Shown: positions 26,906 to 35,939 of the stretch, in pieces
Numbering within the stretch: position 1 is the first letter of the stretch
Layout: every line of letters starts with the position of its first letter
Origin: Stappia albiluteola
GTDB taxonomy: Bacteria; Pseudomonadota; Alphaproteobacteria; Rhizobiales; Stappiaceae
Direction: 5' to 3'
Assembly: GCF_014050225.1 (NCBI RefSeq)
Contig: NZ_JACFXV010000065.1
Coordinates: 62,001-126,000 of the forward strand
DNA length: 64,000 nt
Notes under the pieces: model-generated
The model's input: the letters and a program-made list of their open reading frames with translations, nothing else
What the model was told of the DNA's origin: nothing
Databases searched by the model: none
Made by a program: the position numbers and the translations under genes

Positions 26906-28063
26906 ATGCAATCGACCTCGAACTCCCCCTACCCCCTGGCTTTCGCCGGACTTTTGGCGTTGACAGCGGCCATGGGCATCGGCCGCTTCGCGCTGACGCC
27001 GATCCTACCCTTCATGATCGAGGGGATTCCCCTGTCGCCGGCCGATGCAGGCTTCATCGCCTCGGCGAATTTCCTGGGTTACCTTGCCGGTGCCATCGGC
27101 GCGTCCGCCCTTCCCTCGGGCGGCGACGGCCGGCGCTGGTTTCTCGCTGGCCTCGTCCTGTCGGTGATCACCGTCACCGCGATGGGACTGAGCGCGGACC
27201 CGGTCGCACTCGCCGTCAACCGCTTCGTCGGCGGCGCTGCAAGCGCGCTGGTGCTGGTGTTCTCCGCCAGCCTCATTGTCGAGCCGCTGACGCGGGCCGG
27301 GCGGCCCGAACTGTCCGCCGTGCTTTTCGGCGGCGTCGGTTGCGGAATCATCCTGTCGGCAACCATCGTCGGCATACTTGGCGCGCGGGGCGCCGACTGG
27401 CGCATGCTATGGGAGGCCTGCGGCGCGGCCACCTTCGTCGCAACGCTTGTCATCTGGTACGTCTTGCCGCGCCGGGAGAGTGCCACGGCGACACCCGCCG
27501 TCGCCAGGGCGGCGGCCAGCAACGGCTCAAGCCGCTGGCCGCTCATCCGGCTCAATCTCGCCTACGGCCTCTTCGGCTTCGGCTATGTCATCACCGGCAC
27601 ATTCCTGACGACGATCCTGCGGGGCTCGGCCGATCTTCGCACGCTCGAGGCGCCCGTCTGGGCTCTGGTCGGCCTTGCCGCCGCGTTTTCCCTGTGGTTC
27701 TGGAGCAGGGTTGCCGGCCGCATCGGCCATGCACGATCCTTCGCGCTCGCCTGCCTGGTGGAAGCCGCCGCCGTCACCCTGACGGTGACGAGCAGCGCTC
27801 CCGCCGCTTTCCTTGTCGCCGCTGTCATGTTCGGCGGCACCTTCGTCGGTATCAGCGGCATCGGCCTGATCGTGATGCGGCGGATTTCCTCCGCCAATCC
27901 GAGCAGGGCTTTCGGCGTGATGACGGCGATCTTCGGCGTCGGTCAGGCGATCGGCCCGACCGTTGCCGGCATCGGCGCGGAACTGACGGGCAGCTTCACC
28001 CTGCCCTCGCTCGCCGCCGCGGTGGCCTTGACGGTCGCCGCTGCCCTGTCCTACGGCCTGTGA
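26906..28063 (+). CDS. YbfB/YjiJ-type MFS transporter
   Basis: A 385-residue major facilitator with 12 helices. MGIGRFALTPILPFM near the N-terminus and SADAGF-like SPADAGFIASANFLGYLAG are typical of the YbfB/YjiJ group; the usual MFS box is weak, as in that group. Substrate unknown. It diverges from sod and converges on the aminotransferase gene, leaving seven bases between stops. Confidence 0.85.
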   Translation: MQSTSNSPYPLAFAGLLALTAAMGIGRFALTPILPFMIEGIPLSPADAGFIASANFLGYLAGAIGASALPSGGDGRRWFLAGLVLSVITVTAMGLSADPVALAVNRFVGGAASALVLVFSASLIVEPLTRAGRPELSAVLFGGVGCGIILSATIVGILGARGADWRMLWEACGAATFVATLVIWYVLPRRESATATPAVARAAASNGSSRWPLIRLNLAYGLFGFGYVITGTFLTTILRGSADLRTLEAPVWALVGLAAAFSLWFWSRVAGRIGHARSFALACLVEAAAVTLTVTSSAPAAFLVAAVMFGGTFVGISGIGLIVMRRISSANPSRAFGVMTAIFGVGQAIGPTVAGIGAELTGSFTLPSLAAAVALTVAAALSYGL

Positions 28064-28070
28064 CGCCTAC

Positions 28071-28928
28071 TCAACCGTGCGCGAAGTCCCAATAGAGTTC
28101 GCGCGCGCGCGCCGCGATCGGGCCGGGTTGCAGGTCGCGCGTCTCGATCCGCTTTACCGGCACAACCTTGTTGTAGTTGCCCGTGGAGAAGATCTCGTCC
28201 GCCTCCAGGAAGTCGGCATAGGTCAGCGTACGCTCCCGCACCTGCGTCCCCGCATCGCGCAGCAGGGAAATGATGCGCTGGCGGGTGATGCCGTTCAGGA
28301 ACGTGCCGTTCGGATAGGGCGTGTGGACGACGCCGTCCTTCACCATGAACACATTGGCCGTGGTCAGTTCCGCAACATTACCCAGAAGGTCGAGCACGAG
28401 GGCATTGTCGAAGCCGCGCGACTTCGCCTCCACGATCGCCCGCGCATTGTTCGGATAGAGGCATCCCGCCTTGGCATTGACGGGCATGCACTCCATCGAC
28501 GGCCGACGGAAGGGCGAAAGCGTGACGGAGATCGACGCATCCTTCGGCGCCAGCGCCGCCTCGAAGAGGCAAAGGCAGAAGCGCGTGGTCTCCGCGTCGC
28601 CGGCAATGGTGCCGATGCCGTCGCCTTCCGCCCAATACATCGGCTTGATGTACACCGGGGTGCCGGGAGCAAACTTCGCAAGGCCTTCCCGCGTCAGTTC
28701 CATCATCTGCCCGACCGGCATTTTGGGCTTGAGGCCCAGCGCGACGGCGGAGGCGTTCACGCGCTCGCAATGCAGGTCGAGATCGGGCGTCACCCCCTCG
28801 AAGGCGCGCGCGCCGTCGAAGACGCTCGACCCAAGCCATGCCGCATGCGTGCGCGGCCCCATGATCGGCGGATTGCCCTCATGCCAGCTTCCGTCGATCC
28901 AGGTCCATGTCGTCGACCATTCGGCCAT
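28071..28928 (-). CDS. ilvE: Branched-chain amino acid aminotransferase (class IV)
   Basis: A 285-residue fold type IV aminotransferase that transfers the amino group in the last step of leucine, isoleucine and valine synthesis. The PLP lysine is Lys153 in MPVNAKAG, and GNVAELTTANVFMVKDG plus TPYPNGTFLNGITR are family boxes. AGGGAG precedes the ATG. D-amino acid aminotransferase is a less likely alternative, because the N-terminus (HAAWLGSSVFDGARAFEG) fits IlvE. Confidence 0.85.
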   Translation of the reverse strand: MAEWSTTWTWIDGSWHEGNPPIMGPRTHAAWLGSSVFDGARAFEGVTPDLDLHCERVNASAVALGLKPKMPVGQMMELTREGLAKFAPGTPVYIKPMYWAEGDGIGTIAGDAETTRFCLCLFEAALAPKDASISVTLSPFRRPSMECMPVNAKAGCLYPNNARAIVEAKSRGFDNALVLDLLGNVAELTTANVFMVKDGVVHTPYPNGTFLNGITRQRIISLLRDAGTQVRERTLTYADFLEADEIFSTGNYNKVVPVKRIETRDLQPGPIAARARELYWDFAHG

Positions 28929-29047
28929 GGCGTTCTCCCTTGAATTCTACCGCTCTTTGCCGCGATCGAACGCCCTTCCTGCGCCGAGGTCAAGACAGCG
29001 CGGCCAACAGGCCGAAATCGGGAAGGAATGGACCCATCCAATCGAAT

Positions 29048-29062
29048 GTTCTATTTTTGTTC
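29048..29062. promoter_or_regulatory. LexA box GTTC-N7-GTTC
   Basis: GTTCTATTTTTGTTC is an exact match to the alphaproteobacterial SOS box GTTC-N7-GTTC, with the T-rich spacer often seen in real sites. It lies 68 bases before the VOC gene start and 120 before the divergent ilvE gene. Control of the VOC gene is more likely by distance. Confidence 0.65.
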
Positions 29063-29129
29063 TTTGAATTGACCTGAAAATGGGGAAGAATTCACCCCGA
29101 TGAAATACGAGAAGCCGGGAGGCACCGCC

Positions 29130-29588
29130 ATGGAACAAAGGATTTCGCTGATTACGCTTGGCGTCGACGACCTTGCGGAGGCGAGGCGATTCTTCGAAGA
29201 GGGGCTTGGCTGGAAAAGAGCCGCGATGGAGAGTGACGAAGTCGCCTTCTACCAGACGGGCGGCACTGTCCTCGGCCTGTTCGGACGCAAGGCGCTTGCC
29301 GAGGACGCCGGCCTGCATCTGAACGAGACCGAGGAAAGCGATGGCGGCAGAGGCTACAAGGCGACGTCGATCGCGTGGAACGGGCGCAGCGAGGAGGAGG
29401 TCGACGCGGCCTTCGTCAAGGCGGTCAAGGCCGGCGCCCGGCCGCTGAAGAAGCCGGAGAAGGTCTTTTGGGGCGGTTATTCGGGCTATGTGATGATGCC
29501 GGGGGGCCATCTGCTGGAGTTGGCCTACAATCCGTTCTGGCCGATCGGCAAGGATGGATCTATCGAACTTCCGCCACCCGCGGGTTGA
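29130..29588 (+). CDS. VOC (glyoxalase/dioxygenase fold) family protein
   Basis: A 152-residue vicinal-oxygen-chelate protein with the two beta-alpha-beta modules: LITLGVDDLAEARRFFEEGLGW at the start and GYVMMPGGHLLELAYNP near the end, where the Glu would be a metal ligand. Substrate unknown. The ATG at 29130 has GGGAGG upstream and is preferred to an ATG at 29100. A LexA box 68 bases upstream suggests DNA-damage control. Confidence 0.85.
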   Translation: MEQRISLITLGVDDLAEARRFFEEGLGWKRAAMESDEVAFYQTGGTVLGLFGRKALAEDAGLHLNETEESDGGRGYKATSIAWNGRSEEEVDAAFVKAVKAGARPLKKPEKVFWGGYSGYVMMPGGHLLELAYNPFWPIGKDGSIELPPPAG

Positions 29589-29681
29589 AATCCTGCTTTC
29601 CGCAGCCGGTCATTACCGGTTGACGAAAAAGGCCGTTGTCTGTTCTTTGGTGCCATCCATTCAACAGAGAGAGGCACGTTC

Positions 29682-30362
29682 ATGGCCTTGCCCGCGTCAA
29701 AGCCGATTTCCGTCTATGTCTTCGACGCTTACGGAACGCTGTTCGACGTGCATGCGGCGGTACGCAAGAACGCCGCGGGGCTCGGGCCGGACGCCCAGCG
29801 CCTTTCCGAACTCTGGCGCCAGAAGCAGCTCGAATATTCCTGGATCCGCACGATGATGGACCGGTATCTCGACTTCTGGACGCTGACCGAACAGGCGCTC
29901 GACACTGCCTTCGCGATGGTGCCGACGGCGGACAGGAGCCTGCGCAATACGCTGCTCGACGCCTATTCGCAGCTCGACTGCTATCCCGAGGTACCGCAGG
30001 TCCTGAAGACGCTGAAGGACAATGGCGCAAGGCTTGCCATCCTCTCCAACGGCAATCCGGACATGCTGGACGGCGCCGTGCGCGCGGCGGGCCTCGACAT
30101 GGTGTTCGACGCCGTGCTCTCGGTCGACACGCTGCGGATATACAAGACGCGGATGGAGGTCTATGAGATGGCGACCAACCAGTTCCGCGTCTATCCGGAG
30201 GCGATTTCCTTCCAGTCGTCGAACCGCTGGGACGTGGCCGGCGCCACCGCCTTCGGCTTCCGCACCGTCTGGATCAACCGCACCGGCAACCCCGACGAGT
30301 ACACCGATCTTGCGCCTGCCGCCGTGCTCAGCGATCTCAACGGCCTGACCACGCTTGCCTGA
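29682..30362 (+). CDS. Haloacid dehalogenase, type II
   Basis: A 226-residue L-2-haloacid dehalogenase. The nucleophile box is VFDAYGTLFD, motif II is LAILSNGNP, motif III has the Lys in TLRIYKTRMEVYE and motif IV is SSNRWDVAGATAFGF. The SSN-WD sequence marks the true dehalogenase subgroup rather than general HAD phosphatases. It would hydrolyse 2-haloacids to hydroxyacids. It converges on the LOG gene. Confidence 0.9.
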   Translation: MALPASKPISVYVFDAYGTLFDVHAAVRKNAAGLGPDAQRLSELWRQKQLEYSWIRTMMDRYLDFWTLTEQALDTAFAMVPTADRSLRNTLLDAYSQLDCYPEVPQVLKTLKDNGARLAILSNGNPDMLDGAVRAAGLDMVFDAVLSVDTLRIYKTRMEVYEMATNQFRVYPEAISFQSSNRWDVAGATAFGFRTVWINRTGNPDEYTDLAPAAVLSDLNGLTTLA

Positions 30363-30368
30363 CGACGC

Positions 30369-30950
30369 TCAAATCTCGTCGCGCTTGATCCATTTCGGCG
30401 TCTTTGGCGGCTCATAGGCTCGGAAGGCGTCGATCATCCGCTTCGGATCGTCCTCCACCAGCAGCATGGCGTGCATGTCCGGCTTCACGAACGCTTCCTC
30501 CACGCTCGACGCCAGGAAGGCCAGAAGCTGGTCGTAATAGCCGGTCGCATTGAGAAAACCGCATGGCTTGCGGTGATAGCCGAGTTGCCCCCAGGTCCAG
30601 ACTTCGAAGATCTCCTCCAGCGTGCCGGTGCCGCCCGGAAGCGCCACGAAAGCGTCGGAGAGATCGGCCATCTTCGCCTTGCGCTCGTGCATGGACCCGA
30701 CGATGTGGAGCCCGGCGAGCCCTTCATGCGCCAGTTCCTTTTCCGCCAGCGCAATCGGCAGCACGCCGATCACCTCGCCGCCGGCGGCAAGGGCCGCATC
30801 GGCAACCGCCCCCATCAGCCCGACCTTCGCCCCGCCATAGACGAGCCTGAGACCTTCCTCGGCAATGGCCCGCCCCATGGCGCGGGCGGCCTGCTCGTAG
30901 TCAGGCCGCCGGCCGAAGCTGGAGCCGCAGAATACGCAAATCGATTTCAT
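30369..30950 (-). CDS. LOG family protein (TIGR00730)
   Basis: A 193-residue LOG-family protein with CVFCGSSFG at the start, LVYGGAKVGLMG, and the active-site box PGGTGTLEEIFE with the Arg-rich MHERKAKM before it. LOG proteins release cytokinin bases from their ribotides, and many bacterial ones act as nucleotide pyrophosphatase/phosphoribohydrolases. Whether cytokinin is made here is unknown. Followed on the same strand, upstream, by the M20 peptidase (23-base gap). Confidence 0.9.
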   Translation of the reverse strand: MKSICVFCGSSFGRRPDYEQAARAMGRAIAEEGLRLVYGGAKVGLMGAVADAALAAGGEVIGVLPIALAEKELAHEGLAGLHIVGSMHERKAKMADLSDAFVALPGGTGTLEEIFEVWTWGQLGYHRKPCGFLNATGYYDQLLAFLASSVEEAFVKPDMHAMLLVEDDPKRMIDAFRAYEPPKTPKWIKRDEI

Positions 30951-30973
30951 TCACCGCTCCACGAGAAGACCGA

Positions 30974-32365
30974 TCAGACCCGCGACAGTTCGTCGAGCAC
31001 GCGCGCCCAGCTGCGAATGCCGCGCCGATAGCTTGTCATCTCGTATTTTTCATTCGGCGAATGGACCTGGTCGTCGTCGAGGCCGAAGCCGATCAGAAGC
31101 GAATCCATGCCGAGCTTGCGCTTGAAGTCGCCGACGATGGGGATCGAGCCGCCGCAACCGATGAAGACCGCTTCCCTGCCCCATTCGGCGGCCAGCGCCT
31201 TGCTGCCCTTCGCCAGCGCCTCGCTTTCGAATGGCAGGCGAAGGGCCGGGTTCGCACCGTGATCGGCGAATTCGACGCTGCAGTCGGCCGGCACTTTCGA
31301 GCGGACATAGGCGCGGAATGCGTCGCGGATCTTTTGCGGGTTCTGGTCGCCGACGAGACGGAAGGAGATTTTCGCCTGCGCCTTGGAGGGGATCACCGTC
31401 TTGAAGCCGGCCCCCGAATAGCCGCCGGAAATGCCGTTCACCTCGCAGGTCGGCCGCGTCCAGATCTGTTCGAGCGCCGTGCGATCCTTCTCGCCTGCCG
31501 GAATGGCGAGATCGACGCCGCCGAGGAAGGACTTGGCGTCGAAGCCGAGGCCATCCCAGCGCCGCTTCACGTCTTCCGGCATCTCGATGACGCCATCATA
31601 GAAGCCGTCCAGCGTCACCCGGCCGTTTTCGTCATGCAGTCCCGCGACGATATCGGCGAGCATGTGGATCGGATTGCGCGCCGCCCCGCCATACATGCCC
31701 GAATGCAGGTCCTTGTCCGCGGCGGTGATGATGACCTCCTCGCCGACCAGCCCGCGCAGCATGGTGGTGATCGCCGGCGTCTCGCGGTCCCACATGCCGG
31801 TATCGCAGACCAGAGCGAGGTCGCAGGTCAGCTCTTCCTTGTTTTCCTCCAGAAAGGGCGGCAGCGAAATCGAGCTCGATTCCTCCTCGCCCTCCAGCAG
31901 CACGGAGACGGAAATCGGCAACTCGCCGGTCTCGGCGATCCAGGCCCGCGCCGCTTCCAGGAAGGTCATGAGCTGGCCCTTGTCGTCGGCCGCGCCGCGC
32001 GCCACGATGATCTTCGAGCCGTCCTCGCGCGTCACGACGCACGGCTCGAAGGGATCGGCCTGCCAAAGCTCCAGCGGGTCGACGGGCTGAACGTCGTAGT
32101 GGCCGTAGAAAAGAACATGCGGTCCGCGCTTGTCCTCATCCGTGCGATGGCCGACGACCATCGGATGGCCGATCGTGTCGCGAACGCTGGCCGCGATACC
32201 GGAAGCGGTCATCTCGCGGGCAAGCCATTCCGCCGCAGCCCGGCAATCGGGCGCATAGGCCGGATCGGTCGAGATGCTCTTGATGCGCAGCAAGTCGAAA
32301 AGCCGCTCGAGGCTCTGGTCGAAATCGGCGTCGATGCGGGTGAGGACACGGTCGAGGGACGACAT
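30974..32365 (-). CDS. M20 family dipeptidase
   Basis: A 463-residue M20 metallopeptidase. Zinc-site boxes are visible: LFYGHYDVQP, RGAADDKGQ, LLEGEEESSS and CDTGMWDRE, with the final His ligand in DDQVHSPNEKYEM. The dimerisation domain is about residues 200-340. It probably cleaves dipeptides in the cytoplasm. GGAG stands just before the ATG. It may share a message with the LOG gene downstream. Confidence 0.9.
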   Translation of the reverse strand: MSSLDRVLTRIDADFDQSLERLFDLLRIKSISTDPAYAPDCRAAAEWLAREMTASGIAASVRDTIGHPMVVGHRTDEDKRGPHVLFYGHYDVQPVDPLELWQADPFEPCVVTREDGSKIIVARGAADDKGQLMTFLEAARAWIAETGELPISVSVLLEGEEESSSISLPPFLEENKEELTCDLALVCDTGMWDRETPAITTMLRGLVGEEVIITAADKDLHSGMYGGAARNPIHMLADIVAGLHDENGRVTLDGFYDGVIEMPEDVKRRWDGLGFDAKSFLGGVDLAIPAGEKDRTALEQIWTRPTCEVNGISGGYSGAGFKTVIPSKAQAKISFRLVGDQNPQKIRDAFRAYVRSKVPADCSVEFADHGANPALRLPFESEALAKGSKALAAEWGREAVFIGCGGSIPIVGDFKRKLGMDSLLIGFGLDDDQVHSPNEKYEMTSYRRGIRSWARVLDELSRV

Positions 32366-32476
32366 CTGAAGCTCCGGAAACTGGTACGGTCGGGCGACAC
32401 TTGGCCACAGTTCGCGCGCCCGGGCAACCGTGCCCGGACGTTATGGGCAGACAATCGCGATCGGCGCCCGGAAGCG

Positions 32477-34081
32477 TCAGGAACCCCGCTTCAGCGAGCC
32501 GAGAATACCGCGCACGATGGCCCGCCCAAGCGATGACCCGACAGAGCGGGCCGCCGATTTCAGCGCTGCCTCGATGGGCGTGTCGCGATTGGATCGGCGC
32601 GGCGCCCGGCGTCCGGATCCCGGCCGGTCGTCCCGTCCGAAATCGGGAAGTTGAAAGCCGCTGCGGCTGCGCGGACGCGCATTCTCTTCTTCCTCATGCC
32701 GCCGCTGTTCTTCCTCGCGCATCGCGGCCTCGTCCGCCCGCCGCTTCAGCACCTCGAAGGCTGAATCGCGATCCCGCACCTGATCGTAGAGGGCCGACAG
32801 CCCGCTTTCGGCCATGACGGCCCGACGCTCGTCGGGGCTGATCGGGCCGAGCCTGGACGAAGGCGGACGTATCAGCGTGCGCTCGACGATCGATGGCACG
32901 CCCTTGCCTTCCAGCAGCGACACCAGCGCTTCCCCGACGCCGAGTTCTGTGATCACCCGCTCCGTGTCGAGCTCCGGATTGGGGCGGAAGGTTTCGGCGG
33001 CCGTGCGTACGGCCTTCTGCTCGCGCGGCGTATAGGCGCGCAGCGCATGCTGCACGCGGTTGCCGAGTTGCGAAAGCACGGTCTCCGGCACGTCGAGCGG
33101 GTTCTGGGTGACGAAATAGACGCCTACGCCCTTGGAGCGGATAAGGCGCACCACCTGCTCCACCTTTTCCAGCAGCGCCTTCGGCGCCTCGTCGAATAGC
33201 AGATGCGCCTCGTCGAAGAAGAAGACGAGCTTCGGCTTCTCCGGGTCGCCGACCTCCGGCAATTCCTCGAACAGTTCCGACAGCAACCAGAGCAGGAAGG
33301 TCGCATAGAGGCGCGGGGCGCCCATCAGCTTGTCGGCGGCAAGAATGTTCACTACGCCGCGACCGTCCGGCGCGGTCCGCATCAAGTGGCGAATGTCGAG
33401 CGCGGGTTCGCCAAAGAAAGCCTCTCCCCCCTGGCGCTGCAAAACCAGTAGCTGGCGCTGGATCGCCCCGACCGAAGCCTTGGAGACATTGCCGTAGGTC
33501 TTGGAGAGTTCCGAAGCGCGGTCGGCCACATGGACGAGGAGAGACTGCAGGTCCTTCAGGTCAAGAAGCAGCAGGCCTTCGTCGTCCGCGAGTTCGAAGG
33601 CGACGTTGAGCACGCCTTCCTGCGTGTCGTTGAGTTCCATCAGGCGGGAAAGCAGCAGGGGACCCATCTCCGAAACCGTCGCGCGGATCGGATGGCCCTG
33701 CTCGCCGAAAAGATCCCAGAACGCGGTCGGAAAGGCACTGAAGCGGTATTCGTCGGCAAGCCCTATGTCGGCCGCGCGCCTTGCCAGGAAATCCTTCGGC
33801 TCGCCGCTCGCCGCCACGCCGGAAAGATCGCCCTTCACGTCGGCGGCGAAGACCGGCACGCCGGCGCGCGAGAACCCTTCCGCGAGGATCTGCAGGCTGA
33901 CGGTCTTGCCCGTTCCCGTCGCCCCGGTGATCAGCCCGTGCCTGTTGGCGAGCTTCAGCGTGAGATATTCCGGCTTGACCGAACGGCCCACGAAGATCTT
34001 GTCGTCTGCAAGCACTGGCATTCCCCTGAAATCGGATTCCAACCGAGCGAGATTGCCACTCAAAAGCGGCATTCGCCACAC
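32477..34081 (-). CDS. HerA-like ATPase, DUF853 (YjgR) family
   Basis: A protein of about 534 residues with an FtsK/HerA-type ATPase core: Walker A GATGTGKT (about 53-60), Walker B LVFFFDEAHLLF, and a sensor segment GVGVYFVTQNPLDVPE. The C-terminal 100 residues are charged and coiled (REEEQRRHEEEENARPRSR). The DUF853 family is widespread but its role is unclear. The start is uncertain: GTG at 34081, ATG at 34072 or ATG at 34021. No HerA-partner nuclease is adjacent, so a defence role is not suggested. Confidence 0.88.
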   Translation of the reverse strand: MWRMPLLSGNLARLESDFRGMPVLADDKIFVGRSVKPEYLTLKLANRHGLITGATGTGKTVSLQILAEGFSRAGVPVFAADVKGDLSGVAASGEPKDFLARRAADIGLADEYRFSAFPTAFWDLFGEQGHPIRATVSEMGPLLLSRLMELNDTQEGVLNVAFELADDEGLLLLDLKDLQSLLVHVADRASELSKTYGNVSKASVGAIQRQLLVLQRQGGEAFFGEPALDIRHLMRTAPDGRGVVNILAADKLMGAPRLYATFLLWLLSELFEELPEVGDPEKPKLVFFFDEAHLLFDEAPKALLEKVEQVVRLIRSKGVGVYFVTQNPLDVPETVLSQLGNRVQHALRAYTPREQKAVRTAAETFRPNPELDTERVITELGVGEALVSLLEGKGVPSIVERTLIRPPSSRLGPISPDERRAVMAESGLSALYDQVRDRDSAFEVLKRRADEAAMREEEQRRHEEEENARPRSRSGFQLPDFGRDDRPGSGRRAPRRSNRDTPIEAALKSAARSVGSSLGRAIVRGILGSLKRGS

Positions 34082-34272
34082 ACTCCCGCAGCCGCAGCCA
34101 TTCCCGTCACCCGCTGCACTCAGGCTGTTCCGGCAGGAAAACTGCTCTCCTGCCCTGATATGACGCAGATGGAAGCGCGTAACTGTCTCTCGAATCTAAG
34201 CTTATATCAGTTGCGCAGCTTTCTGGACTGTTGTCTGATGTCCATAAGTAAGTTTGGTAGCCGGAGGGGGAT

Positions 34273-34662
34273 ATGGAAGACCTCATCGCTCAAATCGCCA
34301 AGGCTACAGGCATCAGCGAAAGCGTTGCCCGCAAGGCTGTGGGGATCGTGCTCAAGTTCATCAACCGCGATGGGCCGCACGGCTCCACCCAACGGTTGCT
34401 GGCGGCCTTGCCGGGCGCCGACACGCTGGTTTCCGAACAGGGCGAAGCCGGGTCGAGCGCTCTTTGGGGCGGCTTTTCCGACATGATGGGCGGCGGCATG
34501 GGCGCCATGGCGGCCCTCGGCGAACTGACCAATGCCGGCCTCGACATGGGCCAGGTCCAGGTCGTCACCAGCAAGCTTGTCGCCTTCGCCCGGGACCGGG
34601 CCGGCGACGCGCTCGTCGACGAGGTGATCGACGGCATCCCCGGATTGCGGCAGTTCGTCTGA
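34273..34662 (+). CDS. DUF2267-like small protein
   Basis: A 129-residue protein with an N-terminal helical part (MEDLIAQIAKATGISESVAR, KAVGIVLKFIN), a Gly/Met-rich middle (WGGFSDMMGGGMGAMAAL) and the C-terminus AFARDRAGDALVDEVIDG then IPGLRQFV. It resembles proteins often labelled DUF2267, role unknown; I am not sure of the family number. GGAGGGGG precedes the ATG. The next gene on the same strand follows after 60 bases. Confidence 0.65.
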   Translation: MEDLIAQIAKATGISESVARKAVGIVLKFINRDGPHGSTQRLLAALPGADTLVSEQGEAGSSALWGGFSDMMGGGMGAMAALGELTNAGLDMGQVQVVTSKLVAFARDRAGDALVDEVIDGIPGLRQFV

Positions 34663-34722
34663 CTTTGATCGGCTGATTTTCATCGCCAGCCCCTGACGGC
34701 CGGCTCATTACGGAGGAAGCGC

Positions 34723-35130
34723 ATGTCGTATTCAATTGCTGAGATCGAGGGCATCGGCCCGGCCTATGCGGAAAAGCTGCAGGCGGTGGGGATCAGGACC
34801 ACCGACGCCTATCTTGCCAAGGCGAAAGACCCCAAGGGCCGAAAGGCACTGGCGCAGGACACCGGCATCGACGACAAGCGCATCCTGAAGTGGGCCAACA
34901 TGGCCGACCTTATGCGGATCAAGGGGATCGGCGAAGAATATTCCGAGCTGCTGGAAGCTGCCGGCGTCGATACCGTAAAGGAGCTGAAGACACGCAAGGC
35001 GGCCAACCTCGCGGCGAAAATGAAGGAAGTGAATGACGCTAAGAAGCTTGTTCGCCAGTTGCCCAGCGAAAAGTCCGTGGAAGGTTGGGTCGAGCAGGCC
35101 AAGGCACTACCGCCGATGATGACCTACTGA
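34723..35130 (+). CDS. DUF4332 helix-hairpin-helix protein
   Basis: A 135-residue protein with two helix-hairpin-helix repeats: IEGIGPAYAEKLQAVGI near residue 8 and IKGIGEEYSELLEAAGV near residue 66. This is the DUF4332 pattern. Such repeats bind DNA non-specifically or other proteins. GGAGG lies seven bases before the ATG. It may be co-transcribed with the upstream DUF2267-like gene. Confidence 0.82.
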   Translation: MSYSIAEIEGIGPAYAEKLQAVGIRTTDAYLAKAKDPKGRKALAQDTGIDDKRILKWANMADLMRIKGIGEEYSELLEAAGVDTVKELKTRKAANLAAKMKEVNDAKKLVRQLPSEKSVEGWVEQAKALPPMMTY

Positions 35131-35237
35131 GGTCGGCGGCGTTTTCAACCCAGGCGGGCCCCTTTCCGATATTCAGGCCCGCATTCAAGCTGGCGTTCAG
35201 GCAAGAGTGCCTGGGCGCGGCTGAAAGATGGATCTGC

Positions 35238-35939
35238 CTACATGCGGATTTGGCAATAGCGCAGCGCCTCGACCACCGTATGGGTCTTGTTCGTGGCCTT
35301 GAGCTTGGCGCTGGCGTTTTGCAGGTGCGCGTGGACCGTGCGCTGCGAAATGTCGAGAAGCTCGGCGATTTCATTGGCCGTCTTGCCCAGCGCGGTCAGT
35401 TCGAGCACCCGTCGTTCGCGCACCGACAGGTCGCCGGGCCGCTGCGTCGACAGGCATCCGATCTGCATGAGCCGCCGGAACGCAGCATTGCAGACGAGTT
35501 CCAGGTTCGAAAGGTCGATCCGCGTCGGGCGCAGGTGCGGCCCCGCCCCAAGCACGATTGCCTGGAAAGGATGCACCTCGGTCACTGGAATGATGACCAC
35601 TTTCTGCCCGGCCCCCACGGCGCCGAAGAGATCGGAATGGACAAGGTCTCCTTCGACGATATCCCAGAGCGACGGCCGCACGCAGGAAAGGCTGAGAATC
35701 AGCGCGCTGTCGTCCGAAGCGACTGCCGAGCGCTCGATGCCGCCCTGCCGCTCGTCCGGCCAGCGAAAGCGATGGACAAGCCCGTCGATCGGACGCCCGG
35801 GCATCGGGAGGCCGGTGACGAGAATATGCGTCGCGCCCAGTTTCCGAAGTTGAGCCTCGACGATATCGAGGATATGGGCGGCCGCCTGAGCCTCTGAAAT
35901 TGCTGATATTTTTGCCTGAACGTCATTTGAATCAACCAT
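35238..35939 (-). CDS. LuxR-family transcriptional regulator
   Basis: A 233-residue regulator. The C-terminal part (about 165-228) is a LuxR/GerE helix-turn-helix (LSVRERRVLELTALGKTANE then IAELLDISQRTVHAHLQNA). The N-terminal 150 residues resemble an autoinducer-binding-type domain, but the usual ligand-binding Trp/Tyr/Asp set is not obvious, so it may be an orphan. It faces the methylmalonyl-CoA mutase genes across a 622-base gap. Confidence 0.88.
   Translation of the reverse strand: MVDSNDVQAKISAISEAQAAAHILDIVEAQLRKLGATHILVTGLPMPGRPIDGLVHRFRWPDERQGGIERSAVASDDSALILSLSCVRPSLWDIVEGDLVHSDLFGAVGAGQKVVIIPVTEVHPFQAIVLGAGPHLRPTRIDLSNLELVCNAAFRRLMQIGCLSTQRPGDLSVRERRVLELTALGKTANEIAELLDISQRTVHAHLQNASAKLKATNKTHTVVEALRYCQIRM

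Noticed and set aside
32477-34081. HerA-like ATPase as part of an anti-phage system
   Set aside because: The protein belongs to the common DUF853/YjgR group, and no nuclease, Sir2 or other defence partner is next to it.
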